Positions 52,698 through 61,924 of a DNA stretch of 64,000 nucleotides are shown one piece after another. The translations under genes and the position numbers were made by a program. This stretch comes from Owenia fusiformis (lineage: Eukaryota; Annelida; Polychaeta; Sabellida; Oweniidae), in NCBI GenBank assembly GCA_903813345.2, contig CAIIXF020000005.1, positions 3,604,356 to 3,668,355 of the forward strand. Reading direction: 5' to 3'. The notes under the pieces are model-generated. The model did not search any database. It was not told where the DNA came from and saw only the letters and a list, made by a program, of their open reading frames with translations. The stretch's first letter is position 1. Each line of letters opens with the position of its first letter.

Positions 52698-53000
52698 GAT
52701 TAAGAAACCAGAAATCAACTTTCGTGGTTGACGAGTGACTATATTCAGGACGATTTGATGCAGTAGAGCAAGATTTGTGAAATTCAAGATAGTAATTTAG
52801 TTTTTTGAACTGTCCCTTGCGAAGACAAGATTTAGTTTTTGTTTCGATCATAACTTGACAAACGTTCGTTCTATTCTAAATGTAAATTTATAGGTGAGAG
52901 CCATACTGTCATTAATAAGAACCAGAAACCAACCTTCGTGATGGATGAGTGACACCGTTAGAGACGATTTCATTCAGCAGGGCGAGATTGTGAATTATAC
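52698..53000 (+). repeat. Imperfect direct duplication, step about 214 bp
   Basis: AACCAGAAA(T/C)CAAC(T/C)TTCGTG and GACGATTT(G/C)AT(G/T)CAG occur in order at 52704-52775 and 52920-52982. Confidence 0.5.
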
Positions 53001-53639
53001 GAAATTAAAGGTACTCATTTATATTTTATTTCATTGACTATCTTTATTTTATCATCTGTGTTCACGATATGTATCGTTGTTCCAAGGTGTGACCCTATCA
53101 ATCATATCAACTCACCCATCGCGTGCAAAGTCCCGATTGGAATTGGGAGAAATTTATAGTGTTGCACACATCCAATCTTTCAGACGAGCCTCCGATATTT
53201 AAAGACGACATCGAATCATTTTTTGTAAGACCGGTTCTCTCAAAGAATCTTACAAAGAATCTAGGCAGTTTGCATTTTCACCTCCTGTGAAATAACAAGT
53301 GGAATTTAGTAGTTGTTTTGTGTTTTATTATCATTCTGCATCGTAATTCTATGTGATGTGGTGTTGAAATGTCAGCAGAAATACTTATTCATACGATAAT
53401 CGAGTGAATCAGATAACAGATTTTTCGAAAACCCGTCTCGTGCTAAGAGTGTAAAAACTTGTATTAACATGCTCAAAAGTGCCAATGTGCACATCAATGT
53501 CAAGCTAAATCAATGTTGTGTCTAAATCAGGTACCTGTTCTACTCAAAACAGCTTGTCATTCACGTAAACACGCTTAGCAAACACAGCGAAATGACCTGA
53601 ATCTTGGAATTTCGTTCGAGAGCTAGTAATGTTTGCTCC

Positions 53640-53765
53640 GGTCTTCGTCATAAGTGTTCATCAGACTTCACGCATGCGCAGGAGAAAAACCATCAACCAA
53701 TAACGTTTATAAACCAATTTTGCGCATGCGCCTTACAACGGTAAAGAAATTCGTATTTATAAACG
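53640..53765. promoter_or_regulatory. Promoter-like patch: two NRF-1-like and two CCAAT motifs
   Basis: CGCATGCGCA at 53671-53680 and TGCGCATGCGCC at 53721-53732 are NRF-1-type cores. CCAAT motifs lie at about 53697 and 53713. TTTATAAAC occurs at about 53706 and 53756. The combination is common in TATA-less or bidirectional animal promoters (established knowledge). Short frames lie downstream on the plus strand (54021 onward), but no transcript can be proven from sequence alone. Confidence 0.35.
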
Positions 53766-53880
53766 AACCAGTTTGAGATAACCCGATATCAGTCGGAGAA
53801 ATCTGACGATCTACGAAACTCACTTCAAAAAATCAAATGCGGACTGACGGCGTATTCTACTATGTTTGGATCTAAGATTT

Positions 53881-54323
53881 TCAGTATAGATAAAGTCTTT
53901 TATGATCTTTCGAAAGAGGTAAGTCTCTAGTTCGAAAGACAATCGTATCAAGTTGAACAAAAGTTGAGTTTTGACGAAAAATTTTAACATGCGCAGAAGT
54001 CCCATTTTCGTTGTACCATATTGACTGCATTTGTGCACAAACTCTATGTCGCCAAAGCCATGCGAATTGCACTTTTACGAATTGTTGTGAGTGTTGTAAG
54101 ATACATTTTCCTTTCACGTTGTATATTGATTTGGGATAGTTGGATTTTCTTTCCATTTGGCAATGAGATCTTAGACATTTCATTTTCCTGCTATGTTTTG
54201 TCATTTTTGGTCTTTCGCATTTGGCACTCGTGCGTACATATTCATGACATTTTGGATAGAATTTGGGACAAAATGGCTACTCCCAGGCTATATCTCTTTT
54301 GTCTTTATATCGGGTATTGCTAG
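53881..54323. other. Overlapping frames on both strands, unresolved
   Basis: A 107-codon minus frame (53881-54204) and a 100-codon plus frame (54021-54323) overlap. Neither has a recognisable domain. The plus frame is hydrophobic and the minus frame basic, as expected for one being the antisense of the other. I cannot say whether either is coding. Confidence 0.2.
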
Positions 54324-54392
54324 AAAAACTAGTTTCTGGGTGAAATTATATGTCACATATGAAGGAGGTAATTTAATTTATACTTGAATACC

Positions 54393-54506
54393 ATGTATTA
54401 CTCATTTCTGAGTAAATTCTATGCTGAAGAAGTAGTGAAGAAGTTCAATATCATTGTTAATGTTTTATGTGGAGTGGTAGTCATTGTCCCTGGGTCGTTG
54501 CTAATT
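54393..54506 (+). CDS. Possible first coding exon of a membrane protein
   Basis: The ATG at 54393 opens a 38-codon stretch: a short polar start (KFYAEEVVKK) followed by a hydrophobic segment (IIVNVLCGVVVIVPGSLLI) long enough for one membrane span. It then meets a good donor sequence, GTGAGT, at 54507. Family unknown and no downstream exon identified. It lies inside the 51629-57590 element, 74 bp before a foldback insertion, so it could be a captured host exon, a decayed transposon gene, or chance. Confidence 0.25.
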
Positions 54507-54579
54507 GTGAGTACTATCCATACACTTTATTTTAGGGGAGTACAAGTTTCTTTTAACTTCATTCTATATTCTGTATAAT

Positions 54580-55119
54580 CACTACTACCCACCTAGTTAC
54601 ACAGACGTATCGTCAGTATATCATGGCGGAACTACTTCCGGGACTAGGTTTCGGTAAGATTTTTTTATTTCCCGATTTACACCTACTTATAAGTCACGTT
54701 GTGGATAATAATTTGCCTCGAAGTTAAGGAAGATGGTCTTGTTTGAGAATGTGTCGATGGTTTTAGGTTTTATATGTTAACAAAGACACAATTCAGGTAT
54801 TTAGTCCCTCGCTTTTGTTACACTGACGAACGACCAATATCAGTGTAATATTGGCAATATTAATGCTGGTCGTCAGTGTAACAAAAGCGAGGGACTAAAT
54901 ATGTGAAATGCGTCTTCGTTAACATACCAAACCTAAAACCATCGACACATTCTCAAACTAGATTATCTCCCATAACTTCGAGCCAAATTATAATCCATAT
55001 CGTGACTTATAAGTAGATGTAAATCGAGAAATAAAAATATCTTACCAAATTCAAATCCCGGAAGTAGTTCAGGCATGATACACTGACGATACGTCTGTGT
55101 AACTAGGTGGGTAGTAGTG
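54580..55119. mobile_element. Foldback element, family B copy 2, inverted
   Basis: 540 bp, with ends CACTACTACCCACC...GGTGGGTAGTAGTG. The 5-bp duplication ATAAT is at 54575-54579 and 55120-55124. Arm-specific variants (GACTAGGTTTCGG on the left, TTCAAATCCCGG on the right) are the reverse of those at 22837-23374, so the two copies lie in opposite orientation, about 31 kb apart. It is nested in the 6 kb element and therefore younger. Confidence 0.85.
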
Positions 55120-55239
55120 ATAATATTTGAAATTTTATAAAAGGTATTCCTTTCAAATAGTGCACTCTGTGATGCTATATTGTTTTTTTTTTATGTGAGG
55201 CGCATCCTATAACGTTTGATTAATCCAAGTTTTTATGTG

Positions 55240-55647
55240 CACGCGGTCCTAACTTCGACCGTTAATTTGAAATTTTGACCTACCGGATGTTTGAAAATCA
55301 AGGATTATGAGTCTCATTCTGCACCGTTTTTCTTCAAACTTGTTCTATTCAAAGCATAACAAAAATCCCTTTCTGATGGTACATTATTCTCTTAATAAGA
55401 GACCCTACTTCCAGCGGCATTTTGGTCCCCAGCTGTAAGAAGGCCTTCCGACAGCTGGGGACCAAAACGCTGCGTGAACGAGGGACTCTTTACAATCAAG
55501 TAATGCATCGACAGAAAGGCAATTTTGTTTTGCTTTTAATGGTATAAGTTTGAAGAAAAACGGTGCAGTATGAGACTCGCAATCCTTGATTTTCAAGCAC
55601 CTGGTAGGTCAAAAATTCAAATTAACGGTCGAAGTTAGTACCGCGTG
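55240..55647. mobile_element. Foldback element, family C copy 2
   Basis: 408 bp, ends CACGCGGT...ACCGCGTG, with the 5-bp duplication ATGTG at 55235-55239 and 55648-55652. Same orientation as copy 1 at 30590, judged by arm-specific differences. It lies 120 bp from the family B copy, inside the 6 kb element. The minus frame 55405-55596 is a palindrome artefact. Confidence 0.85.
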
Positions 55648-56248
55648 ATGTGGAGTATGAGGTTTTTTGAGTGCATTTTATACAGTACCACATAATAAGC
55701 GAGGAATATACTATACTGAAGAAGTTGTTATATCAGTTACGATTTATATGTGAGGTATTCGTGTTTGTAAGTATATTCATGAGGCTATTATGTTTTTGAT
55801 TTTTCATGTGAGATGTTACTTTTTTGCGAATGCATTATGTTAGGCAATATTACCTGTGATTTATAAACGAATTATTAGTTCTATATAAGAGCTTTCATGA
55901 GAGGATTGGTTTATGCGAGTGAATCCAAATGCTATAGTCACTGATTTTTATTTGAGGTATTTTGTTTTGTTTAATGAACAGTGTTCCTTTTTGTAAAATA
56001 ATTTCTGGATTTTGCGACCGTTTAAGTTTATGTACTCGAGATGCTGAAGGATGTGGGGATTATTTTAGGCATTGTCAATTAAATTGCTACAACTGAAGGC
56101 TTTAGGTTTGCAGTGGGATGCTGACCCTTTTAAACGTTAAACGAATTATAATATCTATCTCAAAGCATTAAGACCAAATTCTAAATATTGTATATCTAAT
56201 ATACTATTAGTATTGTTATGAGTATTGGCTCACAATTTGTATTTTTAT

Positions 56249-56584
56249 TCAATTTGTGTTGTAATGACTCGAGTATAATGAGGTGCTACTTGGTGTAATG
56301 GTCTGGGAATGATGTTTATACTTAGCTCGTGAGTCGGGAGGGGTCGATAGACGTTTGACTTTGGGATTGCTAGTGTTTCTTATGTCACCACCAAGAGTTG
56401 TATGACATATTGTTATAGTTTCCAACATAAAGTCCATTGACAGTACATATTCGGCGTTCGGTGTATGTAACGAATATGCGTTGGCATTTTGCATGTTAAT
56501 GCTTTGATATTCCCTTATATTAGTATACTCTTGAACACATTCCATTTGTTGCTGTGCCTTTTCCATTTCCATTTGTGCGTTCAT
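56249..56584 (-). CDS. Hypothetical Gln/Ser/Thr-rich protein or exon, 111 residues
   Basis: The minus-strand frame opens MNAQMEMEKAQQQMECVQEY and continues with a polar, Asn/Ser/Thr-rich sequence to SLYSSHYNTN and a stop. There is no membrane segment, signal peptide or domain I recognise. The low-complexity polar composition would suit a cytoplasmic tail or disordered region. A stop codon lies three codons before the ATG, so the start is either real or preceded by an intron. It is inside the 6 kb element, so it may be transposon-borne or captured. Coding status is uncertain. Confidence 0.3.
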   Translation of the reverse strand: MNAQMEMEKAQQQMECVQEYTNIREYQSINMQNANAYSLHTPNAEYVLSMDFMLETITICHTTLGGDIRNTSNPKVKRLSTPPDSRAKYKHHSQTITPSSTSLYSSHYNTN

Positions 56585-57599
56585 GTTTTGTTACTTCAGA
56601 ATTATGATTTTTTATTAATGTGTAACAAACAGTATAATATAACAACAATTTTATTTGTCACTGCGATGCATTACATCGATTCATTTTTACATTATTGCCG
56701 ACATTTCTCAAAGATCCATGTAGTCAAATGTTGAAGATATGGTCCTTATATAAGCAACCAATTCATGTTCAACCATATGCAACAATTTTCAATCGCAGAC
56801 GGTATTAGACAAGGAAGAACAACGAGTCTCCCTTTATTGGCAATTGACCCCTGAATACGGCTGTCCATATCTCAAAATGTATTACAACTAATTTAGTAAA
56901 AAACTGACATATTATAACCATGTGTTATTCACAGATAATAAAGGTGCCAATATATTGATTGCTTCACCAATATCCCCAAAACGACATAAAATGTTGAAAC
57001 CTTGATTTTTTATATATAAGGTATTTCAAGGAACACATACCGCAAAATTATAGCCAAGAAACTTGATGTATATATTAAAAATATTTTCATGTGACTTTCT
57101 TTTAATGTTTGTACTTTAAATTATGAAAAAATACGAAAAACATTTTACACGTTTTTTGACCCCTGATAATGACATGCATTATTCGGCCTAAAAGCCCGCC
57201 GTATTTATCACGGCTATACAAAAATAAAACGCGGGACACATGTAGGTATCTAAATATAAGCTCAAATATCATTATGCAGATATGGTGCCACCAACTCCTT
57301 AATTAGACGTCCTAGAAATTTCATACCGTGGACTACAATAAATGGAGCAATTTGAAGGTTGAAATAAGTTAAATATTACACGCAAATATTGTTATTAAAA
57401 ATGAAAATTTCTTTGTTCTGCCGATAGACCCAGACAATTGTGGATTCAACTACACTAAAAGAATGCTAAAATACCAAGGAATCCATTGAAATAGGTATCT
57501 TAAGTGTAAGAAGCGTAGAAAATTCTCCCATGTTGTAATCGTACAGGCAAAAGAATAAGACGTTCGCAGGACTATAGTCCTGGCACGGGATAATATTTT

Positions 57600-58440
57600 A
57601 TAATAGTAATGTGAAGTCACTTTAGTCAATCCGTGATTATTTTACAAGAGATAATATTACCAAAGAGTTGTTAAACAAAAATGACGTGGAATCATTTCAT
57701 ACTACTTAGTACTTAGTGATTGTTAAAATTAGATTGTAATTATTGTTTTGCCATTCACATGTACATGAATGTTTTATTTGTTATTTGCTTTATTCGACTT
57801 TTTTTATCTCGATGTACATTAGATGTTCAAGAAACCAATAAACTTATTAATAATTAACATACGGGTAAAGCATTTGGATACAAATCGACCTCCTTCTTGG
57901 TGAAAATGACGAGTATAGAAATTACCTCCTTTGAAGTTCACCATTTTGTTATAAAGACGTGACACTGATAGTTTCTGCGGATTTGGGCCTTCCCGGGCTG
58001 ATTTATGTCATTATTTTCTCATATTCTGTTTCACTTTCAGTCAATACCTGTGGTGCATACTGCATGTTCTTTACAGCGCAGACATGTTGGTCATTACATG
58101 TACATGTTTTTGTTTCTCTTATTAAAGTAGAATTTTTTATGCTTATCGATTGAGGCAGGTTGTTATTAATCCAAGATTTATTTGGAAACACTCCTCTCAT
58201 TTTTCAGAACACGTTACAGTCTTATTAAATCAACGGTTATGTTAAATTTCTTTTTGGGGTTATAAATGTTTGATACCCGAGCCTACTGCGTACAACATCG
58301 TAGTATGTGTAGTTACTGTTTATGCCCATAAACACACAATGTACTGTTTATTTTTTTGATAGTACTATCTAGTATCACACTGAAGAGAGAAAACATAATA
58401 GGCATAGATGTGTATGTTGAATTAAAAAACTTTCTCTATC
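57600..58440. other. Unannotated DNA between the 6 kb element and the UGT piece
   Basis: An AATAAA at about 57837, preceded by T-rich sequence, could be a polyadenylation signal for an old plus-strand transcript, possibly the interrupted LINE. Frames on both strands at 57959-58200 overlap and lack domains. Confidence 0.35.
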
Positions 58441-58642
58441 ATGGGATACAGTTATTCTGTTCACGCTATTATTACCAAGTATAACTGGACTGGGAAAGGT
58501 TTTAGTATATCCGTACACGTCCAACAGATGTACCAGGCCGTATGCAATGGAACAAATAGCTGAAATACTAGCTAATGCTGGTCACGACGTCACCTTCCTC
58601 ACACATGAGAAGTACGAAGCAAGAAGTAATCTGAACAATTAA
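58441..58642 (+). pseudogene. N-terminal fragment of a UDP-glucuronosyltransferase (UGT)
   Basis: The reading frame at 58442 encodes a hydrophobic leader (TVILFTLLLPSITGLG) and then KVLVYPYTSNRC, AMEQIAEILANAGHDVTFLT and a stop at 58640-58642. This is the classic start of the UGT acceptor domain: leader, beta strand, then the helix ending in GHDVT. UGTs conjugate UDP-sugars to lipophilic substrates in the ER lumen. The frame has no ATG of its own: ATG at 58441 is offset by one base, so a single-base deletion after the start codon would explain it. The remaining 450 or so residues, including the UDP-sugar signature, are not found in the following 5 kb. A weak donor (GAA/GTAATC, about 58625) could instead end an exon before a long intron. 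Truncated pseudogene is favoured. Confidence 0.65.
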
Positions 58643-59141
58643 TTTGACAGCGCTCTCCCGAAAGGTTGTCACATGAAACGTATAAAACAATAAGATAGCT
58701 CCAAACAAGTGTACTGGATCAGTCTATATTTAAGAAATTAGGTGAATTTGGTAAATTTCAGTTCATTGAAATCGTCTTCCGGCAGATAAAACAATCCGTT
58801 TAAATGTTTACAATCTGTGAATATCGAGAGGTTCATCCAAAGGATGAATGAGTCAAAACAAATCCTTGTATTAATCCAAAATATTTCTTTTTATTTATCA
58901 AAAGAGTTGTGCTTTGTACGAATACTCGACCGATGTAAGTGAAATACAAAACAAAAATACTTTGAGTATGCATTTAAAGTTATTTTTCCCACTAACCACA
59001 AATAGAAGATTCTGAAACTTCACCAATATTAAAAGGTGAAATTTGATTTTATAAAATAAAAATTTACTTTTATAAATGCGTGGCGATCTACATGTATACA
59101 ACACTATTGCAACATACATGTAAACAGGCAGACGTCTTTAA

Positions 59142-59218
59142 ACTCAACCCCAAGTCAAGTCAACCCCAGTAAAACTCAACCCTAAGTCAACTCAACCCTG
59201 TAAAACTCAACCCTATTC
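59142..59218 (-). repeat. CAACCCC-type minisatellite, inverted partner at 59507-59650
   Basis: Irregular units of AACTCAACCC(C/T) with AAGTCAA or AGTAAA spacers. It is the reverse complement of the array 290 bp downstream. Confidence 0.75.
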
Positions 59219-59239
59219 ATTTGTGCAATGTCTAATTTA

Positions 59240-59330
59240 ATTTGAATATGCCACGATCGGCACCCCTGACTGAAAACCTGATTTTTTTGGGCGATCGCAT
59301 CCCTCCTGACTAAAAGCTGGCTATGCCCCT
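59240..59330 (-). repeat. GGCGTAGCC-family fragment
   Basis: GGCGATCGCATCCCTCCTGAC and AGCTGGCTATGCCCCTGG match the right end of the family described at 37329-37575. It lies between the two inverted minisatellites. Confidence 0.4.
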
Positions 59331-59506
59331 GGAAAGTGACCCATATTTTAATCCTATTAGTACCATGTTGAGATTTTGGAGATACACTCATTATTAACTT
59401 TAATCTAAAAAGGAAGTGGTCTAAGAATGAAAATCACAAACTGAATAATCAAAATTATTTTTATGAAATAAACTTTCTTATAAGTTTATCAATTATAGAA
59501 ATATAG

Positions 59507-59650
59507 GGGTTGAGTTTTACTGGGGTTCAGTTGCACAGGGTTGAGTTGACTTAGGGTTGAGTTTTACTGGGGTTGACTTGACTTGGGGTTGAGTTGACTT
59601 GGGGTTGAGTTGGACTGGGTTGAGATGACTTGGGGTTGAGATGACCTGTC
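59507..59650 (+). repeat. GGGGTTGAGTT-type minisatellite
   Basis: About ten irregular units alternating GGGGTTGAGTTGACTT, GGGTTGAGTTTTACTG and GGGTTGAGATGACTT. The variants TTTTACTG and TTGACTT appear in both this array and its inverted partner at 59142-59218. Confidence 0.8.
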
Positions 59651-60256
59651 ACCAACCCGTGTACCCTTGAATGTTTTTCCGGGATCGTGCCTTTAATACT
59701 AAATGGTGAACATCACCAACAACGAGAGTGTTCAATTTTCTAAACGTTATGCGTTATCAAGAAATATAGGCTAACACGTCTAATTGCTTCGTATTTAAGA
59801 GTATGTAAAGGTTTACAAGAAAAAGCTATAGAATGAACTAGATGACTATATATCCATGACAAAGCTCCACGAGGGATAGGCGTAACTGGGTCAGTTAAAT
59901 GGCCGCATCTGCGATTTGGAAAAAAAATAAAACTTCGATCCAAATTTGTTGAGTTTTCTTGCATAAATCGCCTACTCCCTCCCCCCTCCGTCCATTTTGT
60001 ACGATCACCGTGCGTGTACATGGAATGAAATGGTAAACATAACACTTGACATACTTGGCACTGAATGAGGACAAGTTCGAAAATCAAGGTTCAACAATCG
60101 GTGCAGTGCACCTCGTAGCCTTGTTAAAATCTGAACAAGTGTAAAATTCTTTTAGATAATACTTTTACAACCGTCCTTTTATCATATCGTATGATAACTG
60201 CAAAGACACGTTTAAAAACCATCTTAACGAAATATTTCTGAGGACAACGAGCTAAA

Positions 60257-61924
60257 ATGAAATTTGATGATATCTTGTCGAAAATCGGAGGATTTGGAAC
60301 GTACCAGAAACTCCTTATATTGGCTTTCATCATATATTTCCCGGGACTCAGCTGGACGCTGATAAGTGTCAATTTTCTTGCTGGTGACATGGACCATTAG
60401 TGTAGATTGGACGTGAATGGTGTGAATAAAAGTTATCTTAAGGAGCTGGTTATTCCCAAAACGATTGATGCATTTCAAAAGAAAACCTATAGTAAATGTG
60501 AAATGTACGACATAAACATAACAGAATTAAATGCGCCAAAGGGTGATCTGAATATGACCGAATATATGTTAATGAAAAATTGGGCAAGAGTACCCTGTAA
60601 ATATGGTTGGAATTATGATCAGACTGAGTTCTATTCAACCATTGTAAGTCGTTACACTTTGGTGTGTGATCGAGCATGGCTACAGGCAGTACCGACAACC
60701 TTCTTTGTCCTAGGCACATGTTTTGGCGCTATTCTCTCAGGATACATGTCGGACAGATGGGGTAGAAAATGGACTTTGTTAAGCTTATTAATAAGCAAAA
60801 TGGTGTGCAACATCGTCGGGGCATTTTCACCATATTTCTGGTTATTTGTGGGATTTCGTTTCTTATTAGGAATTTTGGCTATGGGAACGTATTCCGTCTT
60901 TTATGTTATCTTGATAGAAAGCATGCCTCCAGTCCGCAGGAATCACTGTACATATTACGTTACGCTAGGGCGAATCCTAGAATTCATTCTCCCTGTAATC
61001 GCATACTTTGTTCGAAGCCATACACACTTACTATTGGTAGGGTCGGGTGTCGCAATACCTGGACTTGTTTGTGCTATAATCCTGCCGGAAAGTCCAAGAT
61101 GGCTTCTCTCACGCAAACGCTACAAGGAGTACGAAAAAGTGGTGCACAAGATCGCTAGGATAAACAATGCTGCTTTTCCTGATGAAATCCTTAGGAGTGA
61201 GAGACAAATAGAAGACAATGATAATAATGCAACGGATACCGCTTCTTTCCTGGACTTAATTAGAACTCCACGTCTCAGAAAGCGCACTCTGATATTATGG
61301 TTTTTGTGGTTCAGCATGACGTTTGTCATGTATGCGTTTGTAACAAATATTGGACAGCTAATTCCCGGGAGTATATATCTCAATATGATCCTTATTATTG
61401 CCGGTTCTGAAATACCTACATTTATAACAATGTGGATTGCTTTATTCAAATCTGGGAGAAGGCTGAACATGATCGTTTACATGTTGATATGTGGATTATG
61501 TTGTTTACTGATGATACTACTTATAATGGTGAACATGCAGTTATTGGTGACGATAGCCGCCATGATTGCAATGTCTGCGGTGAATACTTTGACGCGAATC
61601 GTATCTCTTTACACAGGAGAAATTTACCCAACACCAGCTCGGACCATTGGCTTTGGGAGTGCTTCAAGCGTCGGTGGAGCTGCAGCCGTCATAGCAACTC
61701 AAATTCTACTACTGAGACATATATGGTTTGGTTTGCCGTATGTTTTACTTTGCGTATTTCCTATTGTCTCGGGTGTACTCGCATATTTCCTTCCTGAAAC
61801 TATGGACATCCATTTGCCAGAAACATTTGAAGAAGCAGAAAAATTCGGGACTCCTGAATATAAGGAGAATTCGAAAATTGGTTCAATACAATTGAAAGAG
61901 CCATTTATTAGAGAATCAACATAG
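60257..61924 (+). pseudogene. SLC22-family organic ion transporter (MFS), one in-frame TAG
   Basis: From ATG 60257 the frame runs 556 codons to TAG 61922-61924, the usual SLC22 length, without introns. The only defect is TAG at codon 48 (60398-60400), in DMDH-stop-CRL, where the family normally has Trp or His (DHWCR). A TGG to TAG change is the simplest cause. Family features: N-terminus FDDILSKIGGFGTYQ and TM1; a large extracellular loop with C49, C81, C114, C137 and N-glycosylation motifs NIT (87) and NMT (99); GYMSDRWGRK (162-171) between TM2 and TM3; PESPRWLL (277-284) after TM6; YTGEIYPTPARTIGFG (452-467); LPETMDIHLPET (512-523); about 12 membrane spans. Predicted role: plasma-membrane transport of organic cations, anions or zwitterions such as carnitine; the substrate cannot be read. 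All motifs after the stop are intact, so the mutation is recent, a read error, an allele, or a readthrough codon. Without readthrough the largest open part starts at about residue 51 with no ATG until the NMT motif. A retrocopy is possible, though no poly(A) tail or duplication is seen. Confidence 0.9.

Larger units (their letters stand above)
51629..57590. mobile_element. 6 kb long-TIR element, Mutator-like in structure
   Basis: The terminal regions 51629-52115 and 57135-57590 are diverged inverted repeats, strongest over the outer 180 bp. They share TCCCGTG(T/C)CAGGACTATAG at the tips, then ATTTTAGCATTCTTTT and TAGTTGAATCCACAATTG. The flanks carry TAATATTTA (51620-51628) and TAATATTTT (57591-57599), an 8-of-9 match. 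TIRs of hundreds of bases with a 9-bp duplication are typical of MULEs. No MULE transposase domain is visible. The interior has two nested foldbacks (54580-55119 and 55240-55647), a promoter-like patch and a few possible coding pieces. The A+T-rich duplication could be chance, so the class is tentative. Confidence 0.6.

Noticed and set aside
59507-59650. Interstitial telomere repeat
   Set aside because: The GGGTTGAG units resemble TTAGGG only superficially; the TGAGT(T/G) and TTTTACT parts are not telomeric.
60450-61797. Antisense and off-frame open frames inside the transporter gene
   Set aside because: They are shadows of the SLC22-like coding sequence, whose own frame carries all the family motifs.
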